From contig CP136062.1 of assembly GCA_032622095.1 (NCBI GenBank), forward strand, positions 4,092,001 to 4,156,000: 64,000 nt of DNA. Direction: 5' to 3'. Below, piece by piece: positions 33,910 to 46,249 of the stretch. Under the pieces are notes generated by a model. It was not told the DNA's origin and searched no databases. It saw nothing but the letters and a program-made list of their open reading frames with translations. The position numbers and the translations under genes were made by a program. Numbering within the stretch: position 1 is the stretch's first letter; every line of letters begins with the position of its first letter. The DNA is from Siphonodentalium dalli (lineage: Eukaryota; Mollusca; Scaphopoda; Gadilida; Siphonodentaliidae).

Positions 33910-34588
33910 TTGCATTTTTATGTGGCCTTAGTCTCGTGCTGTTATCGGAAAAAAACTAAACTATCTGATAGTCCACTCATAATTTTTCTCTGTAACTGGC
34001 GTGTCATGAACACATATTTGATAGAAACAGTAGTCCAGAAACCATGGAATTTAGTCAGTATATAGCTTGGAAACCTCCATTAGGAGCCACATAAGGTTTC
34101 AATAGAGGATATTTCCTGAATATCAGCTATCGTCAAGTGAAAATTCTGTATACGACAAACTCACTCAGCAAGCGAATCTTCATATATGGCCGCACTATTT
34201 CTATTGCAAAATTTAATTTTCTTGCAATGATTCACACTGCTTCGCTCACATACTATCACTATTTAGACACGTATGGACGGTAACGTATCTTGCAGCAAGT
34301 TATAGCAGATCGGGTCAACTCAAAGTTCAATGTTCCAACTAATATGTCAACCCAACTAAAACATGTATTTGGTTTATATTGATGTTTGTTGCTCAACATA
34401 TCAGCTCCATACCTTAAATTGTTTAAATTAACTTGCATGGTAACGTATCTTGTTCACTATGCCAATAATGTTTAAGGCCTGTACAAGACGTCATCTTGCC
34501 CAAACAGATATAAGATAGTTATGCCTGTATAAATTGTCCAAAAATGACATAGTGGCCACATGATGTATACTATATACATGTATAACTT
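33910..34588. other. No gene recognised
   Basis: AT-rich, no supported frame or repeat. The phrase TGGTAACGTATCTTG... occurs twice (about 34279 and 34439) as a short dispersed repeat. Confidence 0.45.
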
Positions 34589-34666
34589 AAATTCCCAGTA
34601 CAATGGACACATACGTTCGCTTTATATATTATAAACGAACTTATGTGTCCAATGTACTGGGAATTT
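34589..34666. mobile_element. Foldback MITE, 78 bp
   Basis: The left arm AAATTCCCAGTACAATGGAC, then ACATA.GTTCG, pairs with the right arm CGAAC.TATGTGTCC, then AATGTACTGGGAATTT, around an 18-bp AT loop. No certain target duplication. Confidence 0.86.
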
Positions 34667-35059
34667 GGTAAAATAGCGTGGAACGCCTGCGTTCAATATC
34701 GTGCACGAGTCTGTAATAGTTCACACTTTTGACGCTAGGTGGCGCATCATTGTTCGAGTTAAGTTGATCCACGTTCTTCTGATGATACTCTCAAATGCGC
34801 AATGATGGTTCGAATCCAGCTTTAAAAATTCTTCTGTTTATTTGAAAACAAAACCACCTTTGCACTGAATGGAGTGCTCGTCATGCCTTAATTATGAAGG
34901 CGACAATCATATAATTTAGGGACTAAAGTAAAATTAATTTAAAGTACTCAATATAATATGATATATAATATAATTTATATAAATAACGTGTTGTGTCATC
35001 ATGAGTCGTTAAATTGCTTAGTGGAAAATTCAATAAAAATTAAGACAAAAACATATCTT

Positions 35060-35175
35060 TGTTATTTGGGACAAATACAAAAAAAATCATATTCGGGATT
35101 CGAACTCATATCGGGCGGAAAATAAAATTTAACGTCAAACGCATTCGACACCACGGCTAACGTAGCTCCCATATG
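35060..35175 (-). mobile_element. Possible tRNA-derived SINE head (A and B boxes)
   Basis: On the minus strand, TTAGCCGTGGTGTCGAATGC (35160-35141) resembles a tRNA A box. GAGTTCGAATCCCG (35107-35094) is a good B-box match. Spacing is about 10 bp longer than in a canonical tRNA, as if a long variable arm is present. An A/T-rich tail follows. The acceptor stem is not closed, so it is a SINE or tRNA pseudogene rather than a working tRNA. Confidence 0.42.
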
Positions 35176-36402
35176 TATGCGCATATAAGTGTACAGTATA
35201 CACTTATAAGTGGATGATTAAATGAATAATCTTCAACTATTATGGCCGATTAGTCAACCTTCAAATCTCATAGTCGTGGCAACCCAATGCATAACCATTT
35301 TTTTTTTCGGTTAAGCAATTTTTAAAGGCCTGTATTCACCTCGTAAAGGTAGTCTATAGACTAGGCGAATATAGCAGGGGCGTATATAGATGGGCAGCAC
35401 AGATCTCGTTACGGGCTCTGTGGTCACAACAAAAACAACAATTCTGTTATATAAACTAAAGTTAGATCCGTTGTCCATAGATATTCATGTGACCTTCACA
35501 ATGGCATATAATTTTTGTCAAGAATCACTTAGAAATTCCAGTTTGAAAATTAAAACATTGAATTCCCCATTCAAATTGTGACACATTACCTCCCTCTTAA
35601 ATATAGATTTAAATTTTGTGACTATCTAAATATAATTGCGACTTTCTATCAGTTACGTGGAAGTCACGTTTTCTCCAGATGCTCCGGGGGGGGGGGTGTG
35701 TGGGTCGAAACAAAATTACAGGGTACTAGGTCCCCGTTGGTGGGTGTTTCGCAGGCCCCGAAACAGATTTTTCCAACATTTTCAGACATTTTGCAAGTTT
35801 TTTTTCCAAAACAACTTTTGAGACAAATTAGAGCTATTAACTCAAGTAAAAGCATGAGAAACCCAAAGAAAGGCACATGTAAGCCTCATACAAGGAAGGG
35901 TGGCTCCCTGTATTTAGTTTATATTGACAAATTTTCCCCTAACTTGCTGAAATCATGGGTTGGTGTAGTTTCACAGGCGGAATAAATTGCAATCACAAAA
36001 AATTCCATTCATATTTTTAAACACAGTTTCTAGGATATAGTTGAAGTTAATTGATAACAAATGAGGCCAAATTAAGAGATTTAGCTTGCAACACGCTGAG
36101 ACGCTAATTTCCAGTAACTCTATAATGTCCGCAATATCAGAAATCGTCTCAGGACATTGACGAGTTACGTATTAATTAGAAAGTCCTAGGACTGTGGCGA
36201 CTGGGGTCTGTGGCCTTGTGTTCAACTTCGACATTAATTTCATTGATGAACTCACTTACAAATCATTCGATGATGTTGACAACAATGGCATCAAGGTCAA
36301 TCGCGTGGACATAGTCGGCCAGCATCCTAAAATCCTCCCACAAAAAAACATAAACTCGATATTCCCGTCCTGAGGCTGAATACAAATTTATAGGCAATCT
36401 CA
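35176..36402. other. No gene recognised
   Basis: Open frames at 35578-35985 run through a G-run (about 35686-35696) and have no domain. No element borders are visible. Confidence 0.45.
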
Positions 36403-36627
36403 ATTCTCTTTCAAATTCAATTTGTTTACGGACGCAGTAACGCACACATTCCCTGGAACAATCATAGCAAGTGGATAAAATAAATCCAACCGCCTCACGT
36501 GACGGCATATTGGAAAATAAAACACACTTACCTAGAGGTAACCTCTCTACCATTTTAGCAACACAACCTTAACAAGCGGATACGCGGGAAAGCTTCTGCG
36601 CGTGCGCATCAATCGCTTCCTAAAAAG
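36403..36627. repeat. Dispersed repeat, copy B (lacks the foldback insertion)
   Basis: Aligned with 13742-13887 plus 14577-14665. The junction ACACTTACCTAGAGGTAACCTC corresponds to the site where copy A carries the 681-bp foldback between two CTTGGATG sequences. Confidence 0.82.
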
Positions 36628-36974
36628 TCTTAATTCTAAAAATAGCATTTACCTCTGAGTCGTTGTTATGCACGTCCTGGATTGCGCATGTGCAAAACTT
36701 GATGTCTAAGTTGACAGGTGTTGGGACCAATGGGTGTGGCATAATATGCAAATTACGAACCGAATTTCTGTGACTGGAGTGTGTAGCACACGCCCTAACA
36801 CACAAACACTCTGCCGACATATCGAGGGGGGCACGATAATTCGTATACACACTCAACACCAACTCTGGACGTGTCTAAGGAGGTAAACGTACCGAGGTAA
36901 CGGGAAAAGTACCTCGTTATTTTTGGGTACATCGGTATGTAGGTGTGTAGACATATAAAATACCTCGGAATAGT
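36628..36974. other. No gene recognised
   Basis: Contains AGGTACCGAGGTA-like short repeats around GTACCTCG (36885-36970) but no gene. Confidence 0.45.
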
Positions 36975-37051
36975 AGGTAGACAAACGCACACACACCCTC
37001 ACACACACACACACACACACACATACACACATATCTTCCAAAATATATAAT
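36975..37051 (-). mobile_element. Helitron 5'-end fragment with (CA)n microsatellite
   Basis: The (CA)n run at about 36998-37023 followed by ATCTTCCAAAATATATAATA matches the 5' terminal region (minus orientation) of the Helitron copies at 52.4-53.34 kb. The terminal TC is missing, and no 3' CTAG end lies nearby. Confidence 0.62.
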
Positions 37052-37095
37052 AAGCCCACGTACGCTCCGCCCCGCAGGGGCGGAGCGGTGGGCTT
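37052..37095. other. GC-rich near-perfect hairpin
   Basis: AAGCCCAC (37052-37059) pairs with GTGGGCTT (37088-37095). CGCTCCGCCCC (37063-37073) pairs with GGGGCGGAGCG (37077-37087) across a GCA loop, leaving one 3-nt bulge. The GC content of this stem is far above its surroundings. It could be the 3' hairpin of another Helitron family or a foldback remnant. Confidence 0.9.
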
Positions 37096-37880
37096 TAGTT
37101 GGTACTGGGCGTACGCACTCGACGCTGGGAGAGCATTGGATCTGCAATACTGTTAAACGAAAAATAAGTTTCTAAAAATATATCATGACCCCGACACACA
37201 CTTTGAACTTTGAACTCGTCTTCCCAAGCCACATATGCACGATTGGATAATTGCGTTTGTCTTAACCAATCAGAATCAACGTTGCTCACAGACGGTTGTT
37301 AGGCAAGTGATGCTATTCAAACAAAGTTGAAAATCGCCACCTCGGATTATTATTTCCACGAATTACCAACTACAACACACGCGTTGGGCGAGAAAAAACT
37401 GCTTACATTATGATAATTATACAAGGTGAGTACATGTACATGATCATTATCGGGTGTATGATGTACCATGGTACGCCTTGTTTGGCCGCGAATGTAACAA
37501 ATTCACCAATTCCAGCCAATTCCCAGGCGATGGCAGACTGACTCTTGAAGTTGACCGTTGACTCCAACTTCCAAGTTTAGTGACTGGGGTTCAAAGTCAT
37601 AATTCCACGATTCACTCTTGCAACAAATTTAGAAATTACAATTTGAACGAATCAAGCGTCTACTTCATTTGTGATTATACTTGCGAGTACTATGTCTTGT
37701 CTGTTGTTATGTTCCCTCGTTGGTTTTTCGAGGCACCTCAGTGAATGAGTAATCATAATAACTGTTCTCCAGAATCGCGTAATATACAGGTGTTGGTTTG
37801 CAGCTGCAAAGCGTATCGGTTATTGGCATATATACATGTAGTCTTCGTTTTCCTGTAGCTGTGTACTTGAAGTTAGATTA
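37096..37880. other. No gene recognised
   Basis: Flank of the LINE on its 3' side. No poly-A or microsatellite tail is evident adjacent to the LINE stop codon. Confidence 0.45.
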
Positions 37881-40766
37881 AAAATATTGAGGGCACTGAC
37901 GGTCAGGTTCTCACAGTCTGTTCCACGAGCAGCCGATTTCTTCTCCTGTGTATGTCTGCTAGAAGTTCCCGGCTGTGTAATTCTATCAGCTCTATATCTC
38001 TGTCATTGAAGTCGGTGATGTTTGATATGGATTGGTGAGTGCAGTCAAGCATAAGATGTGTGAATAGCAGCTGGTCTGACATCAGTGTCAGATTTTCTTG
38101 TATGATTTCCAGATGCTGTAATTTTTCTTTTACTCTTCTGCGGATGGTATCATAGAGTGAGCAGTTGGCAATAACATGCTGGCGGTCTTCAGTCTCTGCT
38201 CCACAGAGCGGACAGGATTTCTTGATACTGTGCTTGTTGAATGTTGCCCTATTAGACTGCAGTATGTATGTTTCGGTGATAAACCTCGCCTTTATTTCAG
38301 CCCGGTGTACATCATGGCGATTGTTTCTTATGTGACGAAATATATGATGGATCTTGTTGACTTCTAATGACTTTGCATTTATATAGCTCAAGGTAGACTT
38401 TGTAGCGATCTCAAAGGACCAGTCTTTCTGAGTCTTGTCGGTGATTGCTTTACACAGTCGGTTCTTCCACTCCTCAGGTGTTGGTGGATTTTCCAGCAGA
38501 TTATAGGCATTCGGTAGGTCATAAAGTAGAAGGAGTCGTCTGATCATGGAGAACCATATGTTTGCTTCTTTACCGTGAACAGCGAGTTGTCTGTAGGCGA
38601 CCTCCCATTCTATGGTGTTCTTGTCAGAGATTATACGATGGAACAAGTTCAAGGCATTTCGGTGGATGACAGTCATGATCGGTAGGGTTCCGACAAGCGC
38701 AGTTATGGCTACCGACGCAGTCCTTGTAGGTAGATGGAGTATCTGTCGGAGGATTTTGTTCTGGTGCGCCTCTAATTTTTTGCTCTCTGTGTCGTGGATG
38801 TTAAGAATCTCTAGGCCGTAATTGAGGCGAGGTGTAACATAGAGATTCCAGAGTTTTATTTTCACTCTTTGTGTGGCACCTGTTTTCCCATGTAGTCCGG
38901 CACCCATCAGAGAGTATGCTGTCTTCCTGGATAACGCAAGTTTTTTCTCGATGTCTGGCTTGTTGTTATTCTGTCGTATAATCCCGAGATGTTCTACTGC
39001 AGATGGTGTGATTATTTTATTGTCATATATGATGAAATCTTTGCTAATCGAGGAGTCATTGTAGACTAGTAAGTTACTTTTGGTTGGGTTGATGGTGTAT
39101 CTCTCCATCCTTGAGTACTGGTCAACTTCTTTGATCATCAGCGTCATATTTGTTTCCGAGTGTGCCAGGAGGGCAATGTCATCCGCGCAGGTGACATGCG
39201 GTATCGTAACAGTACCAATTTCAGCACCTCGGTAGCTGGCCTCTAATGTCCTCAAGAGGGGGTTATTGAAGCATTTTTAGTGTCCTGTTGAGAGAATTCT
39301 ACCTTGCCGTACTCCCTGGAGTATCTTAAATGTTTGTGACAGAGAGCCTTGCCATTTGACTTTACTTGTCATGCTGGTGTATATTTCCTTTAGTATGAGC
39401 CAGTCGTGTCCAGTTATGCCATCTAAAAACAGCTTATGTAGGAGGATATCATGGTCGACTACATCGAAGGCCTTTTGTGCATCAAGGGTGGTGAAAAGTA
39501 GCTTCTTTTTTCCTATCTTCGCCTCGTTAATACATTCTGATACTAGAAGTGCAGCATTAAGGGATGAGGTTCCTTTTGTGAAGCCTTTTTGAAGTTTTGA
39601 CTGCGTTGGTAGTAGGAGTTTTTCATGCCTAGTATTCAGTATATGTTCCAAAATTTTGAGGATAGTTGACGTGACGGTTATTCCTCTGTAATTCGCTGGA
39701 TTGTGAGGGCAACCTTTTTTGTACACGGGTGTCAAGTGGCCTTCCTTCATTACTTCAGGAATACAGCGTGTGTGTACAATCGCATTCAGCAGTTTCGTCA
39801 GGTATGGTAAGATAACTGTTTGACAGAGTTTTAGATGCTCACTGGTGATGCCTAGGGAGTCAGCTGCTTTGTTGTTACTGAGCTTCTTCATTGCATGCCG
39901 TACCTCTTCGTCTGTTATGTTATTCATACTAGTAATGCTGGCCTGCTTGTGACATGTATATTCTATCGTTTGTAGGTCATTCCTGACACGATCAATATGT
40001 GGGTCATCGAATAGTTCATTTTCGGTCGGAGTGGCGAGATTTTGAAAGTGCTCCTTCCATCCACTCATTATACCTTCTGTAGTTGTGAGTGTTTCTCCAT
40101 TCACGTTGAGTTCAGATATTGCATGTGAGGAAGTAGATCGTTGTTGTTTGACTAGTTGAGAGAAGGTCTTTGGATTCGGTTGAGCTTCCACAAGTTTCTC
40201 AATGGCCTCTGATCGTCTTCTGGCACTCTCTTGTCGTTGTAATTTCTGCAGAGTGGATTTCGCTTGTTTCATTTCTTTGTATTCACTACTCGTTCTGTCA
40301 GGTGTTCCTGCGGTTTTCCACTTCCACCAGACTGCCTTCTCATGCTTAATAGCTGCCTTAATGCCTTCATTCCAGACTTTTGGTTTAGTTTTTAGCTTTA
40401 TCTGCTCTTTATGTCCTGGAATGCTGGTCTGAGTTGCTTCGATCAGTACTGTTGTCAGATGTTTTACAGAGAGATGTAGTTGGTACTCGGTGGTAGGTTC
40501 CTCTAGAAAGTGGTGTAACTTTGAGGATACATTCTCGTTGTATAAAGCTTTGTTACAGCGATCCCATTTAGGTTTAGGTGTGATTTTGATGTCGTTTTCA
40601 ACCTTCTTCGTGGATATTTGGATAGACGCACGAACTGGGATATGATCAGACGTATTCAGTGGTTCCTTGTTGTCCACTAGCCAGGCGAAAGTCAGCTTTC
40701 TGGCAGAGGGATTGCAGAATATGTAGTCAATTTCTGCTGTATCTCGGGAGTGACTAAAACGCAGAA
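37881..40766 (-). mobile_element. Non-LTR retrotransposon (LINE, APE-type endonuclease lineage), 5'-truncated
   Basis: A minus-strand LINE body runs from the last part of the endonuclease domain through reverse transcriptase to a C-terminal zinc-binding motif. It stops at 40766, where it joins the GGGACGG satellite through a shared AAAACGCAGAA. The 5' UTR, any ORF1 and most of the endonuclease are missing. See the coding entry for motifs. Confidence 0.93.
37903..40760 (-). pseudogene. LINE ORF2: endonuclease C-terminus, reverse transcriptase, CCHC-like end; one in-frame stop
   Basis: Read from 40760 downward, the frame opens with a LRFSHSRDTAEIDYIF block and then SDHIPVR, the last conserved motifs of an APE-type endonuclease. 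RT motifs follow in order: NNKAADSLGI, LTPVYKKG with NYRGITV, QKGFTKGTSS, the FTTLDAQKAFDVVDHD block holding the first catalytic Asp, GVRQGRILS, and CADDIALLA with the catalytic DD pair. The last has Cys where Tyr/Phe is usual, as in xADD. A C-terminal CPLCGAETEDRQHVIANC motif ends the domain order. The frame is open except for a single TAA at 39279-39277 (minus), seven codons before LRTLEAS. It lies in the same frame on both sides, so it is a nonsense change rather than a frameshift. The overall type is like the CR1/L2/Jockey group; the clade is not settled. Confidence 0.93.
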
Positions 40767-43700
40767 TGGGACGATGGGACGGTACGGTATGGGACGGTAT
40801 TGGGACGGTATGGGACGGTATTTGGGACGGCGCGGGACGGTATTGGGACGGTATTAGAAAACCGGCTGTTTATCAATAATACAGCGTGTAGCGGCATCAA
40901 AATGGTTATATATAGTCGGCATTAACATTGCGTACATGGAGCAACAATTTAATAGTCTCATTCGCCAACACAAAGCTCATATTACCGGCTAAAAATAGAC
41001 ACGACGGAAATAGGCGATTACGGTCAAACGCAGAAAGAAAATGTAAACACCAAATCACCCCATACATTCATATTTCCCTGTCCCACGGTGATATTTTTGC
41101 ATAAATTGTTAGATTAACATCTTATCGACATCACTGTAGCATTTTATTGACCATAATCAAGATGAAAACAACTTTTGTCGTCGATGGGACGGAAGCGAAA
41201 TTGCAGAACGAAAATGTAAACAAACACCAAATCATCCCATGCATTCACATTTCCCCGTCCCGCGGCGATATTTTTACATAAAATGTTAGATTAACATCTT
41301 CTCGACATCATTGTAGCATTTTAATGACCACAATCAAGATTAAAACATGTTTTTATTCGCTGATGGAACGGAACGGAAGCGGTATTAAAGCGCAGAACAA
41401 CCGTAGGAAATTGCAGAACGAAAATGTAAACAAACACCAAATCACCCCATGCATTCATATTTCCCCGTCCCGCGGCGATATTTTTGCATAAAATGTTAGA
41501 TTAACATCTTTTCGACATCACTGTAGCATTTTATTGACCATAATCAAGATGAAAACAACTTTTTTCGTCAATGGGACGGAAGCGAAATTGCAGAACGAAA
41601 ATGTAAACAAACACCAAATCACCCCATGCATTCACATTTCCCCGTCCCGCGGCGATATTTTTACATAAAATGTTAGATTAATATCTTCTCGACATCATTG
41701 TAACATTTTATTGACCATAATCAAGATGAAAACATGTTTTTTTTTCGCTGATGGGACGGAAGCAAAATTGCAGAACGGGATGGGACGGTATTAGATAGGA
41801 TGGGACGGTATTAGAAAACGCAGAACAGCTAAGATAGACCCCTAAACTTGCTGTTTAGCAATAATACAGCATGTAGCAGCACCAAAATGGCTCTATATGG
41901 TCATCAGTGCAGCATTTTATTGGTGATCCCATTTTATTGACCATAATCAAGATGAAAACAACTTTTTTCGTCGATGGGACGGAAGCGAAATTGCAGAACG
42001 AAAATGTAAACAAACACCAAATCACCCCATGCATTCACATTTCCCGGTCCCGCGGCGATATTTTTACATAAAATGTTAGATTAATATCTTCTCGACATCA
42101 TTGTAACATTTTATTGACCATAATCAAGATGAAAACATGTTTTTTTTCGCTGATGGGACGGAAGCGAAATTGCAGAACGAAAATGTAAACAAACACCAAA
42201 TCACCCCATGCATTCACATTTCCCCGTCCCGCGGCGATATTTTTACATAAAATGTTAGATTAATATCTTCTCGACATCATTGTAACATTTTATTGACCAT
42301 AATCAAGATGAAAACATGTTTTTTTTTCGCTGATGGGACGGAAGCAAAATTGCAGAACGGGATGGGACGGTATTAGATAGGATGGGACGGTATTAGAAAA
42401 CGCAGAACAGCTAAGATAGACCCCTAAACTTGCTGTTTAGCAATAATACAGCATGTAGCAGCACCAAAATGGCTCTATATGGTCATCAGTGCAGCATTTT
42501 ATTGGTGATCCCATTTTATTGACCATAATCAAGATGAAAACAACTTTTTTCGTCGATGGGACGGAAGCGAAATTGCAGAACGAAAATGTAAACAAACACC
42601 AAATCACCCCATGCATTCACATTTCCCGGTCCCGCGGCGATATTTTTACATAAAATGTTAGATTAATATCTTCTCGACATCATTGTAACATTTTATTGAC
42701 CATAATCGAGATGAAAACATGTTTTTTTTCGCTGATGGGACGGAAGCGAAATTGCAGAACGAAAATGTAAACAAACACCAAATCACCCCATGCATTCACA
42801 TTTCCCCGTCCCGCGGCGATATTTTTACATAAAATGTTAGATTAATATCTTCTCGACATCATTGTAACATTTTATTGACCATAATCAAGATGAAAACATG
42901 TTTTATTTTCGCTGATGGGACGGAAGCAAAATTGCAGAACGGGATGGGACGGTATTAGATAGGATGGGACGGTATTAGAAAACGCAGAACAGCTAAGATA
43001 GACCCCTAAACTTGCTGTTTAGCAATAATACAGCATGTAGCAGCACCAAAATGGCTCTATATGGTCATCAGTGCAGCATTTTATTGGTGATCCCATTTTA
43101 TTGACCATAATCAAGATGAAAACAACCTTTTTCGTCGATGGGACGGAAGCGAAATTGCAGAACGAAAATGTAAACAAACACCAAATCACCCCATGCATTC
43201 ACATTTCCGGTCCCGCGGCGATATTTTTACATAAAATGTTAGATTAATATCTTCTCGACATCATTGTAACATTTTATTGACCATAATCAAGATGAAAACA
43301 TGTTTTTTTTCGCTGATGGGACGGAAGCGAAATTGCAGAACGAAAATGTAAACAAACACCAAATCACCCCATGCATTCACATTTCCCCGTCCCGCGGCGA
43401 TATTTTTACATAAAATGTTAGATTAATATCTTCTCGACATCATTGTAACATTTTATTGACCATAATCAAGATGAAAACATGTTTTTTTTTCGCTGATGGG
43501 ACGGAAGCAAAATTGCAGAACGGGATGGGACGGTATTAGATAGGATGGGACGGTATTAGAAAACGCAGAACAGCTAAGATAGACCCCTAAACTTGCTGTT
43601 TAGCAATAATACAGCATGTAGCAGCACCAAAATGGCTCTATATGGTCATCAGTGCAGCATTTTATTGGTGATCCCATTTTATTGACCATAATCAAGATGA

Positions 43701-45873
43701 AAACAACTTTTTTCGTCGATGGGACGGAAGCGAAATTGCAGAACGAAAATGTAAACAAACACCAAATCACCCCATGCATTCACATTTCCCGGTCCCGCGG
43801 CGATATTTTTACATAAAATGTTAGATTAATATCTTCTCGACATCATTGTAACATTTTATTGACCATAATCAAGATGAAAACATGTTTTTTTTCGCTGATG
43901 GGACGGAAGCGAAATTGCAGAACGAAAATGTAAACAAACACCAAATCACCCCATGCATTCACATTTCCCCGTCCCGCGGCGATATTTTTACATAAAATGT
44001 TAGATTAACATCTTCTTGACATCATTGTAACATTTTAATGACCATAATCAAGATGAAAACATGTTTGTTTTCGCTGATGGGACGGAAGGGAAATTGCAGA
44101 ACGGGATGGGACGGTATTAGATAGGATGGGACGGTATTAGAAAACGCAGAACATCTAAGATAGACCCCTAAACTTGCTGTTTAGCAATAATACAGCATGT
44201 AGCAGCACCAAAATGGCTCTATATGGTCATCAGTGCAGCATTTTATTGGTGATCCCATTTTATTGACCATAATCAAGATGAAAACATGTTTTTTTTCGCT
44301 GATGGGACGGAAGCGAAATTGCAGAACGAAAATGTAAACAAACACCAAATCACCCCATGCATTCACATTTCCCCGTCCCGCGGCGATATTTTTACATAAA
44401 GTGTTAGATTAATATCTTCTCGACATCATTGTAACATTTTATTGACCATAATCAAGATGAAAACATGTTTTTTTTCGCTGATGGGACGGAAGCAAAATTG
44501 CAGAACGGGATGGGACGGTATTAGATAGGATGGGACGGTATTAGAAAACGCAGAACAGCTAAGATAGACCCCTAAACTTGCTGTTTAGCAATAATACAGC
44601 ATGTAGCAGCACCAAAATGGCTCTATATGGTCATCAGTGCAGCATTTTATTGGTGATCCCATTTTATTGACCATAATCAAGATGAAAACAACTTTTTTCG
44701 TCGATGGGACGGAAGCGAAATTGCAGAACGAAAATGTAAACAAACACCAAATCACCCCATGCATTCACATTTCCCCGTCCCGCGGCGATATTTTTACATA
44801 AAATGTTAGATTAATATCTTCTGGACATCATTGTAACATTTTATTGACCATAATCAATATGAAAACATGTTTTTTTTTCGCTGATGGGACGGAAGCGAAA
44901 TTGCAGAACGAAAATGTAAACAAACACCAAATCACCCCATGCATTCACATTTCCCCGTCCCGCGGCGATATTTTTGCATAAACTGTTAGATTAACATCTT
45001 TTGACAACACTGAAGCATTTTAGTGACCATAATCAAGGTTAAAACAAATTTTTTTTGGTCGATGGGACGGCACCTTTGGATATTGCAGAACGGGATGGGA
45101 CGTTATTATATAGGATGGGACGGTATTAGAAACCGCAGGACAGCTAAGATAGACCCCTAAACTTGCTGTTTAGCAATAATACAGCATGTATAGCAGCACC
45201 AAAATGGCTCTATATGGTCATCTGTGCAGCATTTTACTTGTGATCCCATTTTATTGACCATAATCAAGATGAAAACAACTTTTTTCGTCGATGGGACGGA
45301 AGCGAAATTGCAGAACGAAAATGTAAACAAACACCAAATCACCCCATGCATTCACATTTCCCCGTCCCGCGGCGATATTTTTACATAAAATGTTAGATTA
45401 ACATCTTCTCGACATCATTGTAACATTTTAATGACCATAATCAAGATTAAAACATGGTTTTTTTCGCTGATGGGACGAAACCTTTGGAAATTGCAGAACG
45501 GGATGGGACGGTATTAGATAGGATGGGACGGTATTAGAAAACGCAGAACAGCTAAGATAGACCCCTAAACTTGCTGTTTATCAATAATACAGCATGTAGC
45601 AGCACCAATATGGCTCTGTATGGTCATCAGTGCAGCATTTTATTGGTGATCCCATTTTATTGACCATAATTGGGATGGGACGGTATTTGAAAACGCAGAA
45701 CAGCTAACATCTTTTCGACGTCATGACCATTAAAGATTAAAACAACTTTTTTCGCTGACGGGATAGCAGCGGCAAAACGCAGAACAACCTTTGGAAATTG
45801 CAGAACTAGATGGGACGGTATTAGATGGGATGGGACGGTATTACATGGGTTGAGACTGTGTTAAAGAACTCGG
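40767..45873 (+). repeat. GGGACGG satellite array with 581-bp higher-order repeat
   Basis: The array opens with short GGGACGGTAT repeats (40767-40860). It then holds monomers of about 180 bp with GATGGGACGGAAGCGAAATT, GCAGAACGAAAATGTAAACA, CCCCGTCCCGCGGCGATATT and TTGACCATAATCAAGATGAA. From about 41770, two such monomers plus a spacer of about 220 bp (GGTATTAGATAGGATGGGAC, CAGCTAAGATAGACCCCTAA, ACAGCATGTAGCAGCACC) form a block. The block recurs at 41827, 42408, 42989, 43570 and 44152 with 581-bp steps, then at 44563, 45142 and 45550 with shorter blocks of 408-411 bp where one monomer is lost. Blocks are almost identical, so amplification is recent. The frames at 44181-44366 and 45157-45351 are array artefacts. 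Confidence 0.96.
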
Positions 45874-46249
45874 TACCGTATATATAGCATGCTATGCAAA
45901 CAAACTGTATGACACTTGATGCTCGAGTACATCGTGTCACCGTAGTTAGCATCACACCTGTCGAAACAATATTCGAATACAATGTAAAATAATTGAGGTG
46001 TTGTCCCAGGATTTTACAGCTTTTTTAATATACCGACACAGAAGAATGTCAGTAGATGATGAGATGAATGTATGGATATCCCGCCATATGTCAGTTTTTA
46101 TTAGAGAATGCATTAAAACAATAGCACAAGCTTCGGACAACACAGCAGCTACACAATATATATATATATTTCAACCGTTGTTTGAACGGGTGATTGTTGC
46201 CGACAAAGGTTAATGTAATTAAAGACATATGAACAATAAAATGTTGAAT
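45874..46249. other. Spacer between oppositely oriented satellite parts
   Basis: Non-satellite sequence with opposed short frames and a (TA)n stretch near 46157. No gene recognised. Confidence 0.5.

Noticed and set aside
34805-34830. B-box-like GGTTCGAATCC as a second SINE
   Set aside because: No A box at a suitable distance upstream could be found.
35578-35985. 135-residue frame
   Set aside because: It runs through a G homopolymer where length errors create or destroy frames, and it shows no domain.
37903-39279. Frameshift between the two LINE frames
   Set aside because: Counting codons shows both parts are in the same frame; only a TAA separates them.
44181-45351. Frames inside the 581-bp satellite
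   Set aside because: They recur with the array and are interrupted differently in each block.
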